DNA from: Methanosarcinales archaeon
GTDB lineage: Archaea > Halobacteriota > Syntropharchaeia > Alkanophagales > Methanospirareceae
DNA length: 11,702 nucleotides
Reading direction: 5' to 3'
Assembly: GCA_025464345.1 (NCBI GenBank)
Contig: JAODGP010000052.1
Location: 1 to 11,702 of the forward strand
The notes below the pieces were generated by a model. That model saw only the letters and a program-made list of their open reading frames with translations, made no database searches and was not told the origin of the DNA. The translations under genes were made by a program, and so were the position numbers. This document shows, piece by piece, positions 6,010 through 11,702 of the stretch; the stretch's first letter is position 1, and each line of letters starts with the position of its first letter.

Positions 6010-7941
6010 ATGCCCGATCATTCGCTTATCCACAACACCTTCGGGAATCATCGACTCTACGCCGGTGGTGAAGCTCTTTATGCGCTCTATGAATTTCTTC
6101 TTCAATTTACCCACCAGTGCATGCTCCAGTACATCCTCTATCGTGAGTACAGGCACGACCTTCACCTTGTCCTTGTATTGCTCCTCTATGAGTACGTCAT
6201 TGATATTCGACTGTGGAATGAGCACTTCCTTGATGCCAGCCTGCGCAGCCGCTTCTATCTTCTGTGTTATTCCACCCACGGGCAGTACATCGCCACGCAC
6301 GGATAGCGAGCCGGTCATGGCTATGCTCTGATCAACCGGGATGTTCTCAAGCGAGGATATGACTGCGGTAGCGACGGAGATGCTCGCCGAGTCACCTTCT
6401 ACACCCTCATACGTGCCTACAAACTGGATATGGACATCCTTCTTTGATATGTCCTTGCCAGTGAACTTCTTGAATACGGCAGATACATTCTGTACCGCTT
6501 CCTGCGCTATCTCCTGTAATCTGCCGGTAGCGATCACTCTACCCTCCTCCCGTGACTGCGCAGGTGTTACTTCTGCGATGATCGGGAGTACCACACCGGT
6601 ATCACCGACGACTGCGAGACCATTCACCCTGCCTATCTCATAACCTTCGGTCTTGAACAGCTTGTAATCCTTACGCTGCTCCAGATATTCATCTGCCACC
6701 TGCTGCTCCACCGATTTCGCCATCTTCTTCGCCTTCAGCACATGCTCGCCAGTGACATACCTGGCACCTTCCGCACGTGCGATATCGCCAGCCACACGCA
6801 CGAGCCCGCCGAGATCTCTGAGGATGAGCGTGAGATGCCCTTTCCTGCCTGCACGTCTCCTCGCCTCCCTTATTATCTCCGCGATACCGCTTCTCTCGTA
6901 GTGTGGTATCTTATGGTCTTTCTTCACTTCCTGCGCGATGAACCTGACGAGCTTACGTCTGTTCTCTATTGTATCCTCCATCGTGTCCTTCATGTATATC
7001 TCATATCCGTTACCCTTGATCCTTGACCGGAGAGCGGGATGCATGCCCGCAATTGCATCAAGATTACCTGCGGCGATCATGATGAAATCACAGGGTACCG
7101 GCTCGGTCTTCACCATTGCGCCGGAACTGCGCTCTGATTGACCGGTTATCGGGTACTCCTTCTCCTGCATCGCGGTGAGCAGATTCTGCTGCGATTCTAT
7201 CCTGAGCGTGTTTATCTCATCTATGAACAGCACACCTTTATGCGCTTTGTGTATGGCACCGGGCTCCACTCTGTCGTGTGCAGGTGTCTCCAGTCCGCCT
7301 GACTGGTAAGGGTCATGCCTGACATCGCCGAGCAGAGCGCCGGAGTGCGCACCCGTGGCATCGATGAATGGCGCAGTCTCACGCCCGTAATTGGATACCA
7401 GCAGCTTGGGTATCATCGCCTCTTCCCTCGGCATCATCCAGCGGAATACCAGCAGGACAACAGCAGCGGCAATAACCGACCAGAAGAAGGTGCTTATGTC
7501 ACCGCCTGGTCGTAACGAGTAGAATAGCCCGAGCCCCATGATGAGGAAGAACGTGAAGGTCAGGAAGAAATTCCGTGTCTGAATGCGTCTCTGCACCTCC
7601 TGCTTCTGTGCATCCACTATCTCTCTGCCCTTACCTTTGGGTACGACCCTTATCTTCGGCGTGTTCTTATCCTCGAGATTGGGATATACGAGGATATCCT
7701 GTAGCTCCTCCTTCGGTAGTAGCTCAGCCATACCGCTTGCCAGCATTGACTTGCCCGTACCCGGCGTGCCAATAAGCATGACATGCCGCCTCTGCTTCGC
7801 TGCCTTCCTTATCACTTCAACCGCATGCTCCTGCCCCAGTACCTGGTCTATCAGCAGCTTCGGTACTTCTACCTCTTCCGTGGTATTAACATCTATACCG
7901 GCAAGGAGGTCTTCCGTATCTACCGATTCATGCCCGGACAT
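6004..7941 (-). CDS. lonB: Membrane-anchored ATP-dependent protease LonB (archaeal Lon)
   Basis: This 645-aa protease degrades proteins at the inner face of the membrane using ATP. The AAA+ domain has Walker A GTPGTGKS (58-65) and Walker B VLFIDE (237-242). Two hydrophobic segments (about 124-143 and 151-169) lie inside the AAA+ module, the hallmark of archaeal LonB. The C-terminal protease domain carries the Ser-Lys dyad, Ser518 in GDSAS (516-520) and Lys561 in GGITQKIEAA (556-565). The spacing is 43 residues, as in Archaeoglobus Lon. Length matches the family, and the large bacterial N-terminal domain is absent. The start ATG is supported by AGGAG four bases upstream. It is monocistronic, divergent from the purH-type gene and convergent with the 357-aa gene, sharing six bases at the stops. 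Confidence 0.96.
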   Translation of the reverse strand: MSGHESVDTEDLLAGIDVNTTEEVEVPKLLIDQVLGQEHAVEVIRKAAKQRRHVMLIGTPGTGKSMLASGMAELLPKEELQDILVYPNLEDKNTPKIRVVPKGKGREIVDAQKQEVQRRIQTRNFFLTFTFFLIMGLGLFYSLRPGGDISTFFWSVIAAAVVLLVFRWMMPREEAMIPKLLVSNYGRETAPFIDATGAHSGALLGDVRHDPYQSGGLETPAHDRVEPGAIHKAHKGVLFIDEINTLRIESQQNLLTAMQEKEYPITGQSERSSGAMVKTEPVPCDFIMIAAGNLDAIAGMHPALRSRIKGNGYEIYMKDTMEDTIENRRKLVRFIAQEVKKDHKIPHYERSGIAEIIREARRRAGRKGHLTLILRDLGGLVRVAGDIARAEGARYVTGEHVLKAKKMAKSVEQQVADEYLEQRKDYKLFKTEGYEIGRVNGLAVVGDTGVVLPIIAEVTPAQSREEGRVIATGRLQEIAQEAVQNVSAVFKKFTGKDISKKDVHIQFVGTYEGVEGDSASISVATAVISSLENIPVDQSIAMTGSLSVRGDVLPVGGITQKIEAAAQAGIKEVLIPQSNINDVLIEEQYKDKVKVVPVLTIEDVLEHALVGKLKKKFIERIKSFTTGVESMIPEGVVDKRMIGHS

Positions 7942-8018
7942 CTCTCTCCTAACTATATATTAATGGAAAGATAAAAAATTTTGTATCAGTTAAAATTCAC
8001 CTCCGGTAGAACGACCAT
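7942..8018. promoter_or_regulatory. Divergent promoter region of lonB and the purH-type gene
   Basis: This 77-bp AT-rich region serves both genes. For lonB (minus) AGGAG lies at 7946-7950, and a T-rich TATA-like stretch (TTTTTTATC on the minus strand) is near 7970-7979. A more obvious TAATATATAG at 7953-7962 is too close to the start to be its TATA box. For the plus-strand gene, GTTAAAATT at 7989-7997 is centred about 26 bases before ATG 8019, which predicts a leaderless mRNA. Confidence 0.4.
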
Positions 8019-8543
8019 ATGAAAGCACTGCTGAGTGTTTTTAACAAGGCGGGTATAGTGGAGCTGGCTAAACGCATGACCGAACTCGGAATAGAGCTGA
8101 TCGCAACGAATGGAACTGCCAGTGTGATATCGAAGCATGATCTGCCGGTGAAGCGTGTCTCTGATTTCACAGGTGTGGCTGAGATGCCTGGCGGCGGGAT
8201 AAAGACATTGCATCCCGCAGTCCATTCTGCAATAGCAACGGGCGAGATCGGGTTTGTGGTTGTCAATCTCATACCGATCAAATCGCTGGCAACCATGGAT
8301 ATTGGCGGTGTGGCTTTGATCCGGTCGGCGATAAAGAACATCGAGAGTACTGCGGTGGTTGTCAATCCCGGGAGATACCGACCAGTTATTGATGAGTACG
8401 CAGCTAAAAGGGCGCTATCTTTCCGTACGAGACTGGAACTCGCGTGTGAAGCCTCAAAGTATATATGTGAGTATGACACGAAATTATACAGGATATTGAG
8501 CGATGTGAGGTCCAGCGATGTCACTCTACACCCTTACCGGTGA
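8019..8543 (+). CDS. purH: Stand-alone PurH-type IMP cyclohydrolase domain (MGS-like fold)
   Basis: The 174-aa protein matches only the N-terminal cyclohydrolase domain of bifunctional PurH, which closes FAICAR to IMP in the last purine step. Recognisable family parts are LLSVFNKAGIVELAKRM (4-20), ATNGTA (29-34), VSDFTGVAEM (47-56), IKTLHP (61-66), VVVNLIP (80-86), MDIGG (93-97), RSAIKN (102-107) and VVVNP (113-117). Of the four catalytic residues described in the animal enzyme, the two lysines (Lys62, Lys106) and aspartate (Asp94) are present, but the tyrosine of NLYPF is isoleucine (Ile85). Loops are shortened compared with bacterial PurH, and the formyltransferase domain (about 300 aa) is absent, so formylation must be done elsewhere. 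It is probably leaderless. Its last 23 bases overlap radB tail to tail. Family membership is clear; activity is less certain. Confidence 0.85.
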   Translation: MKALLSVFNKAGIVELAKRMTELGIELIATNGTASVISKHDLPVKRVSDFTGVAEMPGGGIKTLHPAVHSAIATGEIGFVVVNLIPIKSLATMDIGGVALIRSAIKNIESTAVVVNPGRYRPVIDEYAAKRALSFRTRLELACEASKYICEYDTKLYRILSDVRSSDVTLHPYR

Positions 8544-9222
8544 TAACGAACTCGCATGAGATGTCTTCGGGCATAGAGCGGTGCTTCTTTATCGTTGCTC
8601 TGCGTTTGCCACTGCCTTCAGGCAGTTTCTCGAGCTGGATTATCACCTTCGAGAGGTGCTCCAGTGCGTAACCACCCGAAGGACGGAATTTACCCTCGTA
8701 CTCTATGTCCGCATAGACCTGATTCGTGATGATGACTGCGAGCTCATATCTACGAGCGAGCATCAAGAGCTGCTCTATCTGGTTCGCCAGCACGCGCCTG
8801 AGATATATACTGCGTTCATCGTCAAGTTCCAGCCGGTAGAATAACGTCGCAGAATCTAATATCACAAGTGCTATATCCTTATGCTGCTCTATCACCTGCT
8901 CCACATCGCTTATGCATGCAGTCTGCTGCTCGAAGTTCTGTGGCTCGTATATGAGTATCCTGTGCGCTATGCTCTCGATCTCATCGCCCTTATTCCTGCC
9001 TCTCACGATCTGTATGAATCGTTCGGGCGAGAAGCCCTCATTGTCTATATAAATCACCCTCTTGCCCCTTATCGCACATTCTATCGCAGTTTGAAGACAT
9101 ATGTTCGTCTTGCCACTGCCCGCTTCGCCGTATAGCTGGGTCACTGTTCCGGACTCAAAACCCCCGCCCAGTAGCTCGTCAATACTCCTGCATCCACTCG
9201 TATATCTCACTGGTAATTGCAT
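8521..9222 (-). CDS. radB: DNA repair and recombination protein RadB
   Basis: RadB is a small euryarchaeal RadA/RecA-family ATPase, thought to assist RadA in homologous recombination. The 233-aa protein is essentially a bare RecA core. It has the SIDELLGGGFESGTVTQLYG start (13-32), Walker A GEAGSGKT (32-39), DNEGF (60-64), Walker B LVILD (119-123), ITNQVY (165-170), a glycine-containing loop GKFRPSGG (177-184) and a basic C-terminal strand pair. The N-terminal helix-hairpin-helix domain of RadA is absent, as is normal for RadB. The start ATG overlaps the stop of the upstream NTPase gene by one base (TAATG), with GAGG eight bases before it, indicating translational coupling. Its 3' end overlaps the purH-type gene on the opposite strand. 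Confidence 0.93.
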   Translation of the reverse strand: MQLPVRYTSGCRSIDELLGGGFESGTVTQLYGEAGSGKTNICLQTAIECAIRGKRVIYIDNEGFSPERFIQIVRGRNKGDEIESIAHRILIYEPQNFEQQTACISDVEQVIEQHKDIALVILDSATLFYRLELDDERSIYLRRVLANQIEQLLMLARRYELAVIITNQVYADIEYEGKFRPSGGYALEHLSKVIIQLEKLPEGSGKRRATIKKHRSMPEDISCEFVITGKGVE

Positions 9223-9743
9223 TATTTATTCCTCAATTTATCCACCAGTGCTGGTGCAAGTTCGGTACGATTCGCAACGGTAACCTCGATGATCTCGAAC
9301 TCGCGCTTCACGCGCTTCACCAGTTTATGATGTGATGCGAAATGAACGGAGACAAGCATCGGCTTATCGCTCGCTATCGCGCGCTCCACAGCCTCTATAA
9401 ACCGTTTTGACCGCAATTCCATTGGTCCTATCTCGTCTATAACGATTATATCAGCATGAGCTACAGCATTCAGTATCGCATCAGCACCAATGCTATCCAG
9501 ATCAGCGAGATTAACGGTGTATCTGCCCACCTTCGTGGTGCCTCGCTGGTGGATATGTGCGAGAATACCGCGCTTACCGGTACTTATGTCCTCGATAGAG
9601 AAACCAGCTCTCACACCACGTTCACGAATATCCGCAGTGAGCATCCCGCCAGCTCTGGCTTTTAGCGCCCTTACAACTTCCCTTATGATTGTGGACTTAC
9701 CCACACCTGGCTTGCCTGTCAGCCCTATCCTCGCTATCGTCAT
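9222..9743 (-). CDS. THEP1-family nucleoside-triphosphatase
   Basis: The 173-aa P-loop protein belongs to the THEP1 family, which hydrolyses ATP, GTP and other nucleoside triphosphates in vitro and whose cellular role is unknown. Walker A is LTGKPGVGKST (8-18) and Walker B is VIDEIGPMEL (101-110), the family signature. Other family parts are an arginine-rich strand after the P-loop (ADIRERGVRAGF, 37-48) and a late SVHFASHH (132-139). The start is taken as ATG 9741-9743, five bases after an AGGAGG. An in-frame TTG one codon earlier would leave only a two-base gap and is less likely. The gene precedes radB with a one-base overlap, so the two are made together, which may hint at a nucleic acid or nucleotide role. 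Downstream of hisC by 85 bp. Confidence 0.92.
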   Translation of the reverse strand: MTIARIGLTGKPGVGKSTIIREVVRALKARAGGMLTADIRERGVRAGFSIEDISTGKRGILAHIHQRGTTKVGRYTVNLADLDSIGADAILNAVAHADIIVIDEIGPMELRSKRFIEAVERAIASDKPMLVSVHFASHHKLVKRVKREFEIIEVTVANRTELAPALVDKLRNK

Positions 9744-9748
9744 CAAGT

Positions 9749-9754
9749 CCTCCT
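9749..9754 (-). promoter_or_regulatory. Ribosome binding site of the THEP1-like gene
   Basis: AGGAGG on the minus strand is five bases before the ATG at 9743, and only two bases before an in-frame TTG. The spacing decides in favour of the ATG start. Confidence 0.75.
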
Positions 9755-9789
9755 GCGAATCCTGCTCGCTTTATTATTGTATTTGTCTC

Positions 9790-9826
9790 AGCTCAGTAAA
9801 AATTTCAAGCACCAATCAGTGATGTT
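9790..9826 (-). terminator. Weak hairpin and T-tract after hisC
   Basis: On the minus strand, CACTGATTGGTG (4-bp stem including a G-U pair) lies shortly after the hisC stop, followed by GCTTGAAATTTTTA. A T-rich run just after a gene fits an archaeal terminator. The stem is weak, and read-through into the NTPase and radB genes is quite possible. Confidence 0.3.
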
Positions 9827-9828
9827 CT

Positions 9829-10908
9829 TCAGATCCGTGAGCCGGTAGCTTTTAGCTCCTCCAGTGCTTCAACCACCTTCTCGTTCTGTTCCTTCGTACC
9901 AACCGTTATCCTGATCAAAGAATCGCCGGCACCACGGAACGAAGAGCAGTCCCTGACCACTATCCCCTTTCGCAGCAGTGCTTCATAAACGGTACGGGCG
10001 CTCGCGGGCGAGACATCAACGAGCACGAAATTGGCATCAGAGGGCATGACCCTGAACAGTGGTCGCAGATGCTCGATCAGGTACTCTCTACCCGCCCGTA
10101 CCAGTTCGACCGTCTTACGCAGGTGCTCCTTATCACGTAACGCCGCTATCGCTGCTACAATCGCGATGTTATTGACCGAGAAAGGCATTGCAACGCGTCT
10201 GTAAACATCTGCGAGCCATGTGGGCACCACCGCATACCCCACCCGCAGCCCGGCGAGCGCAAACGCTTTTGAAAACGTGCGTAATACCACTATGTTGCTA
10301 TCATCATCCACAAGCTTCACCATCGATCGCGATGCGAATTCCGCATAAGCTTCATCCACAACCACCACTGATTCCGGCGCTATCGCTGCTATCTCATGCA
10401 ATTCCGCTTCTGTCAGGCTGTTCCCCGAGGGATTGTTCGGGGAGGAGAGGAATATCATCCTCGTCCTGTCGTTACAGACCGATGCCATCGCGTCCAGAGG
10501 TACACTGAAGTCTCTCTTCCTCTGCACGTATCTGGGCGTGCCACCCGCTATCTTTATGAGCGATTCGTAGAGTGAGAATGTGGGGATCGGTATCAATCCT
10601 TCGTCTCCCGCATCTATGAATATCTTCACCAGTGTATCAAGAACGCCATCAATGCCCGCACCTATGACTATTCTATCCACATCCACGTCAAGATACGCGG
10701 CAATCGCATGTCTGAGCTCCGATTCCCTGGCTGACCATGGATATTTACTCAGATCCAGCTCGCCACGCTCTATACCTTCTAATATTGCGGTCTTCACATT
10801 CTCACTGGTGCCCAGGGGATTCTCATTTGAACTCAACTTTATAGCGCCCGCCACAAATGCACCGGGCTTATATTCTTCCAGTTCCCTCACCACTGCACGT
10901 ATTCTCAT
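9829..10908 (-). CDS. hisC: Histidinol-phosphate aminotransferase
   Basis: This 359-aa, PLP-dependent class I/II aminotransferase converts imidazole acetol phosphate and glutamate to histidinol phosphate in histidine synthesis. It shows LSSNENPLG (25-33), SKYPWSA (54-60), SSPNNPSG (155-162), DEAYAEF (185-191), the PLP lysine Lys214 in TFSKAFALAGLRVGY (211-225) and the phosphate/carboxylate arginine in LIRITVG (331-337). Length matches HisC. CobD-type threonine-phosphate decarboxylase is related, but the N-terminal and SKAF-region motifs favour HisC. Some HisC enzymes also accept aromatic amino acids. No other his genes are in the window. ATG 10906-10908 has no strong ribosome binding site. 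A TATA-like element at 10949-10958 would give a leader of about 20 nt. It is followed by a short hairpin and a T-tract before the NTPase gene. Confidence 0.92.
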   Translation of the reverse strand: MRIRAVVRELEEYKPGAFVAGAIKLSSNENPLGTSENVKTAILEGIERGELDLSKYPWSARESELRHAIAAYLDVDVDRIVIGAGIDGVLDTLVKIFIDAGDEGLIPIPTFSLYESLIKIAGGTPRYVQRKRDFSVPLDAMASVCNDRTRMIFLSSPNNPSGNSLTEAELHEIAAIAPESVVVVDEAYAEFASRSMVKLVDDDSNIVVLRTFSKAFALAGLRVGYAVVPTWLADVYRRVAMPFSVNNIAIVAAIAALRDKEHLRKTVELVRAGREYLIEHLRPLFRVMPSDANFVLVDVSPASARTVYEALLRKGIVVRDCSSFRGAGDSLIRITVGTKEQNEKVVEALEELKATGSRI

Positions 10909-10948
10909 TCTACTGGGATCAGTTCTCAGTCCATCTGAAACTGCTGTA

Positions 10949-10958
10949 CTTTTATAAG
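10949..10958. promoter_or_regulatory. Shared two-way TATA element between hisC and the 189-aa gene
   Basis: CTTTTATAAG reads as a TATA-like box on both strands (minus: CTTATAAAAG). For the plus gene its centre is about 28 bases before ATG 10982, so that mRNA should be leaderless. For hisC it predicts a leader of about 20 nt. No other AT-rich box fits either gene in this 73-bp gap. Confidence 0.5.
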
Positions 10959-10970
10959 CGTTACATCCCT

Positions 10971-10980
10971 ATGTATACAT
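10971..10980. repeat. 10-bp palindrome ATGTATACAT at the predicted start of transcription
   Basis: This perfect palindrome ends one base before the ATG of the 189-aa gene, on its predicted transcription start and between the TATA element and the coding region. It could be an operator. A 10-bp AT-rich palindrome can also arise by chance. Confidence 0.4.
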
Positions 10981-10981
10981 A

Positions 10982-11551
10982 ATGAGAGTGGCTATCTCGG
11001 ACGCAAGGAAGAGGTTAAAAGCATTGCAAGAACTGGTATATCCTTCCATCATACACTCGATGTGGGGTACAGAAGATAAAATTAGAGCGCTATATCGCCA
11101 TAAAATCCGCGTTGTGAAGATTATAAAGCAACTGGAAGATGTGGAAGAGCAAAAAGAGCTAAACAGCGACCTTGAAGAGCTGTATTCTCAGTATATCGGC
11201 ATGTTTGGGCTCGCGGTATTTGAGATAAGGAAATACGAGATAGAAGTGGAGCTGGAGCAGGAGGATATAGCAGCCCAGCCCAGCGTCTTCGTAGATGAAT
11301 CAGTGGATGTACCAACTTCTACACGCTGGATCAAAGCCCGTGTCCGGATGATTATGGCACAGGTGTTGAAGCGGGTAATTATGCATCAGGCATATACAAT
11401 GGACGAACTGGCAATGGTAGAAAAGAACCTGTATTCACTCGAGGACAGGTTAGCTCGAGAGCCTGAGACCAACGAGAAAGCGGACATATTGGGCGATATA
11501 GAGAAAGTAAGAGAACTCCTGTTGCAATGTCATGGCGGTCCACACCGGTAA
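10982..11551 (+). CDS. Hypothetical helical, charged protein, 189 aa
   Basis: I do not recognise this protein. It is rich in Glu, Lys, Arg and Leu and looks almost entirely helical. Likely helices or coiled coils lie at about 31-72, 75-95, 114-136 and 138-183, with a short Pro/Val/Asp linker (QPSVFVDESVDVPTSTRW, 99-116) in the middle. There is no signal peptide, membrane segment, cysteine cluster or nucleotide-binding loop. It ends in a His/Gly/Pro tail (QCHGGPHR). A well-placed TATA element 28 bases before ATG predicts a leaderless mRNA and supports this start. It is divergent from hisC and convergent with tRNA-Arg, 16 bp away. Codon use resembles the neighbours. It may be a lineage-specific protein that binds a partner through its coiled coils; that is inference only. 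Confidence 0.75.
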   Translation: MRVAISDARKRLKALQELVYPSIIHSMWGTEDKIRALYRHKIRVVKIIKQLEDVEEQKELNSDLEELYSQYIGMFGLAVFEIRKYEIEVELEQEDIAAQPSVFVDESVDVPTSTRWIKARVRMIMAQVLKRVIMHQAYTMDELAMVEKNLYSLEDRLAREPETNEKADILGDIEKVRELLLQCHGGPHR

Positions 11552-11567
11552 ACGGTCGGCAGGATAA

Positions 11568-11639
11568 CGGAGTCGCTGGGATTTGAACCCAGGTCGTCAG
11601 GTCCGGAACCTGACAGGATATCCTCTACCCTACGACCCC
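11568..11639 (-). tRNA. tRNA-Arg (anticodon CCG)
   Basis: On the minus strand a 72-nt cloverleaf forms. Its acceptor is GGGGTCG/CGACTCC (one G-U pair), the anticodon stem TCAGG/CCTGA holds loop TTCCGGA (anticodon CCG, reading CGG), the variable loop is four nt (CGAC), T-stem CTGGG/CCCAG has loop TTCAAAT, and the discriminator is G. The D-stem GGGT/TCCT has a U-U mismatch at its inner pair and a G-U at its outer pair. No CCA is encoded and there is no intron. It is convergent with the 189-aa gene. Confidence 0.92.
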
Positions 11640-11660
11640 TATGTAATTATATATTTCGCA

Positions 11661-11670
11661 CTTAAGTAAA
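11661..11670 (-). promoter_or_regulatory. TATA-like box of tRNA-Arg
   Basis: TTTACTTAAG on the minus strand is centred about 26 bases before the first base of tRNA-Arg. A stronger-looking AAATATATAA lies nearer (about 11648-11657) but is too close to act as the TATA box. The assignment rests on spacing alone. Confidence 0.3.
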
Positions 11671-11702
11671 TCTTATTAATCATCCGCTTCTCCTCCCTTA
11701 TA

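Noticed and set aside
7953..7962. TAATATATAG as the TATA box of lonB
   Set aside because: It is only about 16 bases from the start codon, which would place transcription start inside the gene and lose the ribosome binding site.
7997..8004. GGAGGTGA on the minus strand near the purH-type start
   Set aside because: No start codon with a meaningful reading frame follows it on that strand; probably chance.
7997..8524. 175-aa minus-strand frame opposite the purH-type gene
   Set aside because: The plus strand encodes a recognisable PurH domain with conserved motifs; the minus frame has none.
9744..9746. TTG as start of the THEP1-like gene
   Set aside because: It is only two bases from the AGGAGG, whereas the next codon is ATG at a good five-base spacing.

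Overview
The window looks like chromosomal DNA from a euryarchaeon. The signs are an archaeal MptA-type GTP cyclohydrolase (methanopterin pathway), an archaeal-type prolyl-tRNA synthetase, a membrane-anchored LonB, RadB (a euryarchaeal RecA-family paralogue), a THEP1-type NTPase, tRNA genes with no encoded CCA, and TATA-like boxes about 25-30 bases before several starts. MptA, and so tetrahydromethanopterin, would fit a methanogen, an anaerobic methane or alkane oxidiser, or an Archaeoglobus-like lineage. An ANME-1/Syntropharchaeia-type genome is my guess from overall style and cannot be proven here. There is no phage, transposon, CRISPR or integrase; this is mostly a housekeeping region.

Layout. 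Minus strand 85-1103: mptA, whose last codons and stop lie inside a tRNA-Met(CAU) gene. A 90-bp divergent promoter region (1104-1193) holds an 18-bp inverted repeat. Plus strand 1194-3885: tRNA-Thr(CGU), then proS starting 3 nt after the tRNA, then a tandem SIS-domain protein. A palindrome plus T-tract and a TATA-like box separate these from ftsY (3983-4924), which is tightly followed by an unrecognised 357-aa gene (4936-6009). Minus 6004-7941: lonB, convergent with and overlapping the 357-aa gene. Plus 8019-8543: a stand-alone PurH-type IMP cyclohydrolase domain, divergent from lonB and overlapping radB tail to tail. Minus 8521-10908: hisC, the THEP1-like NTPase and radB, with NTPase and radB overlapping by one base. 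Plus 10982-11551: an unrecognised helical 189-aa protein, divergent from hisC through what looks like one two-way TATA element. Minus 11568-11639: tRNA-Arg(CCG).

How the parts relate. Cofactor synthesis (mptA), tRNA charging (tRNAs, proS), membrane targeting (ftsY), membrane proteolysis (lonB), purine and histidine synthesis (purH domain, hisC) and recombination (radB) sit side by side without forming one pathway. The most unusual organisation is at the left end. One tRNA gene overlaps the end of a protein gene, and another tRNA gene abuts the start of a protein gene. In both cases tRNA processing should directly shape the mRNA. The two unrecognised proteins and the shortened PurH domain with a replaced active-site tyrosine are the other points of interest. 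No gene-free stretch exceeds 300 bases.
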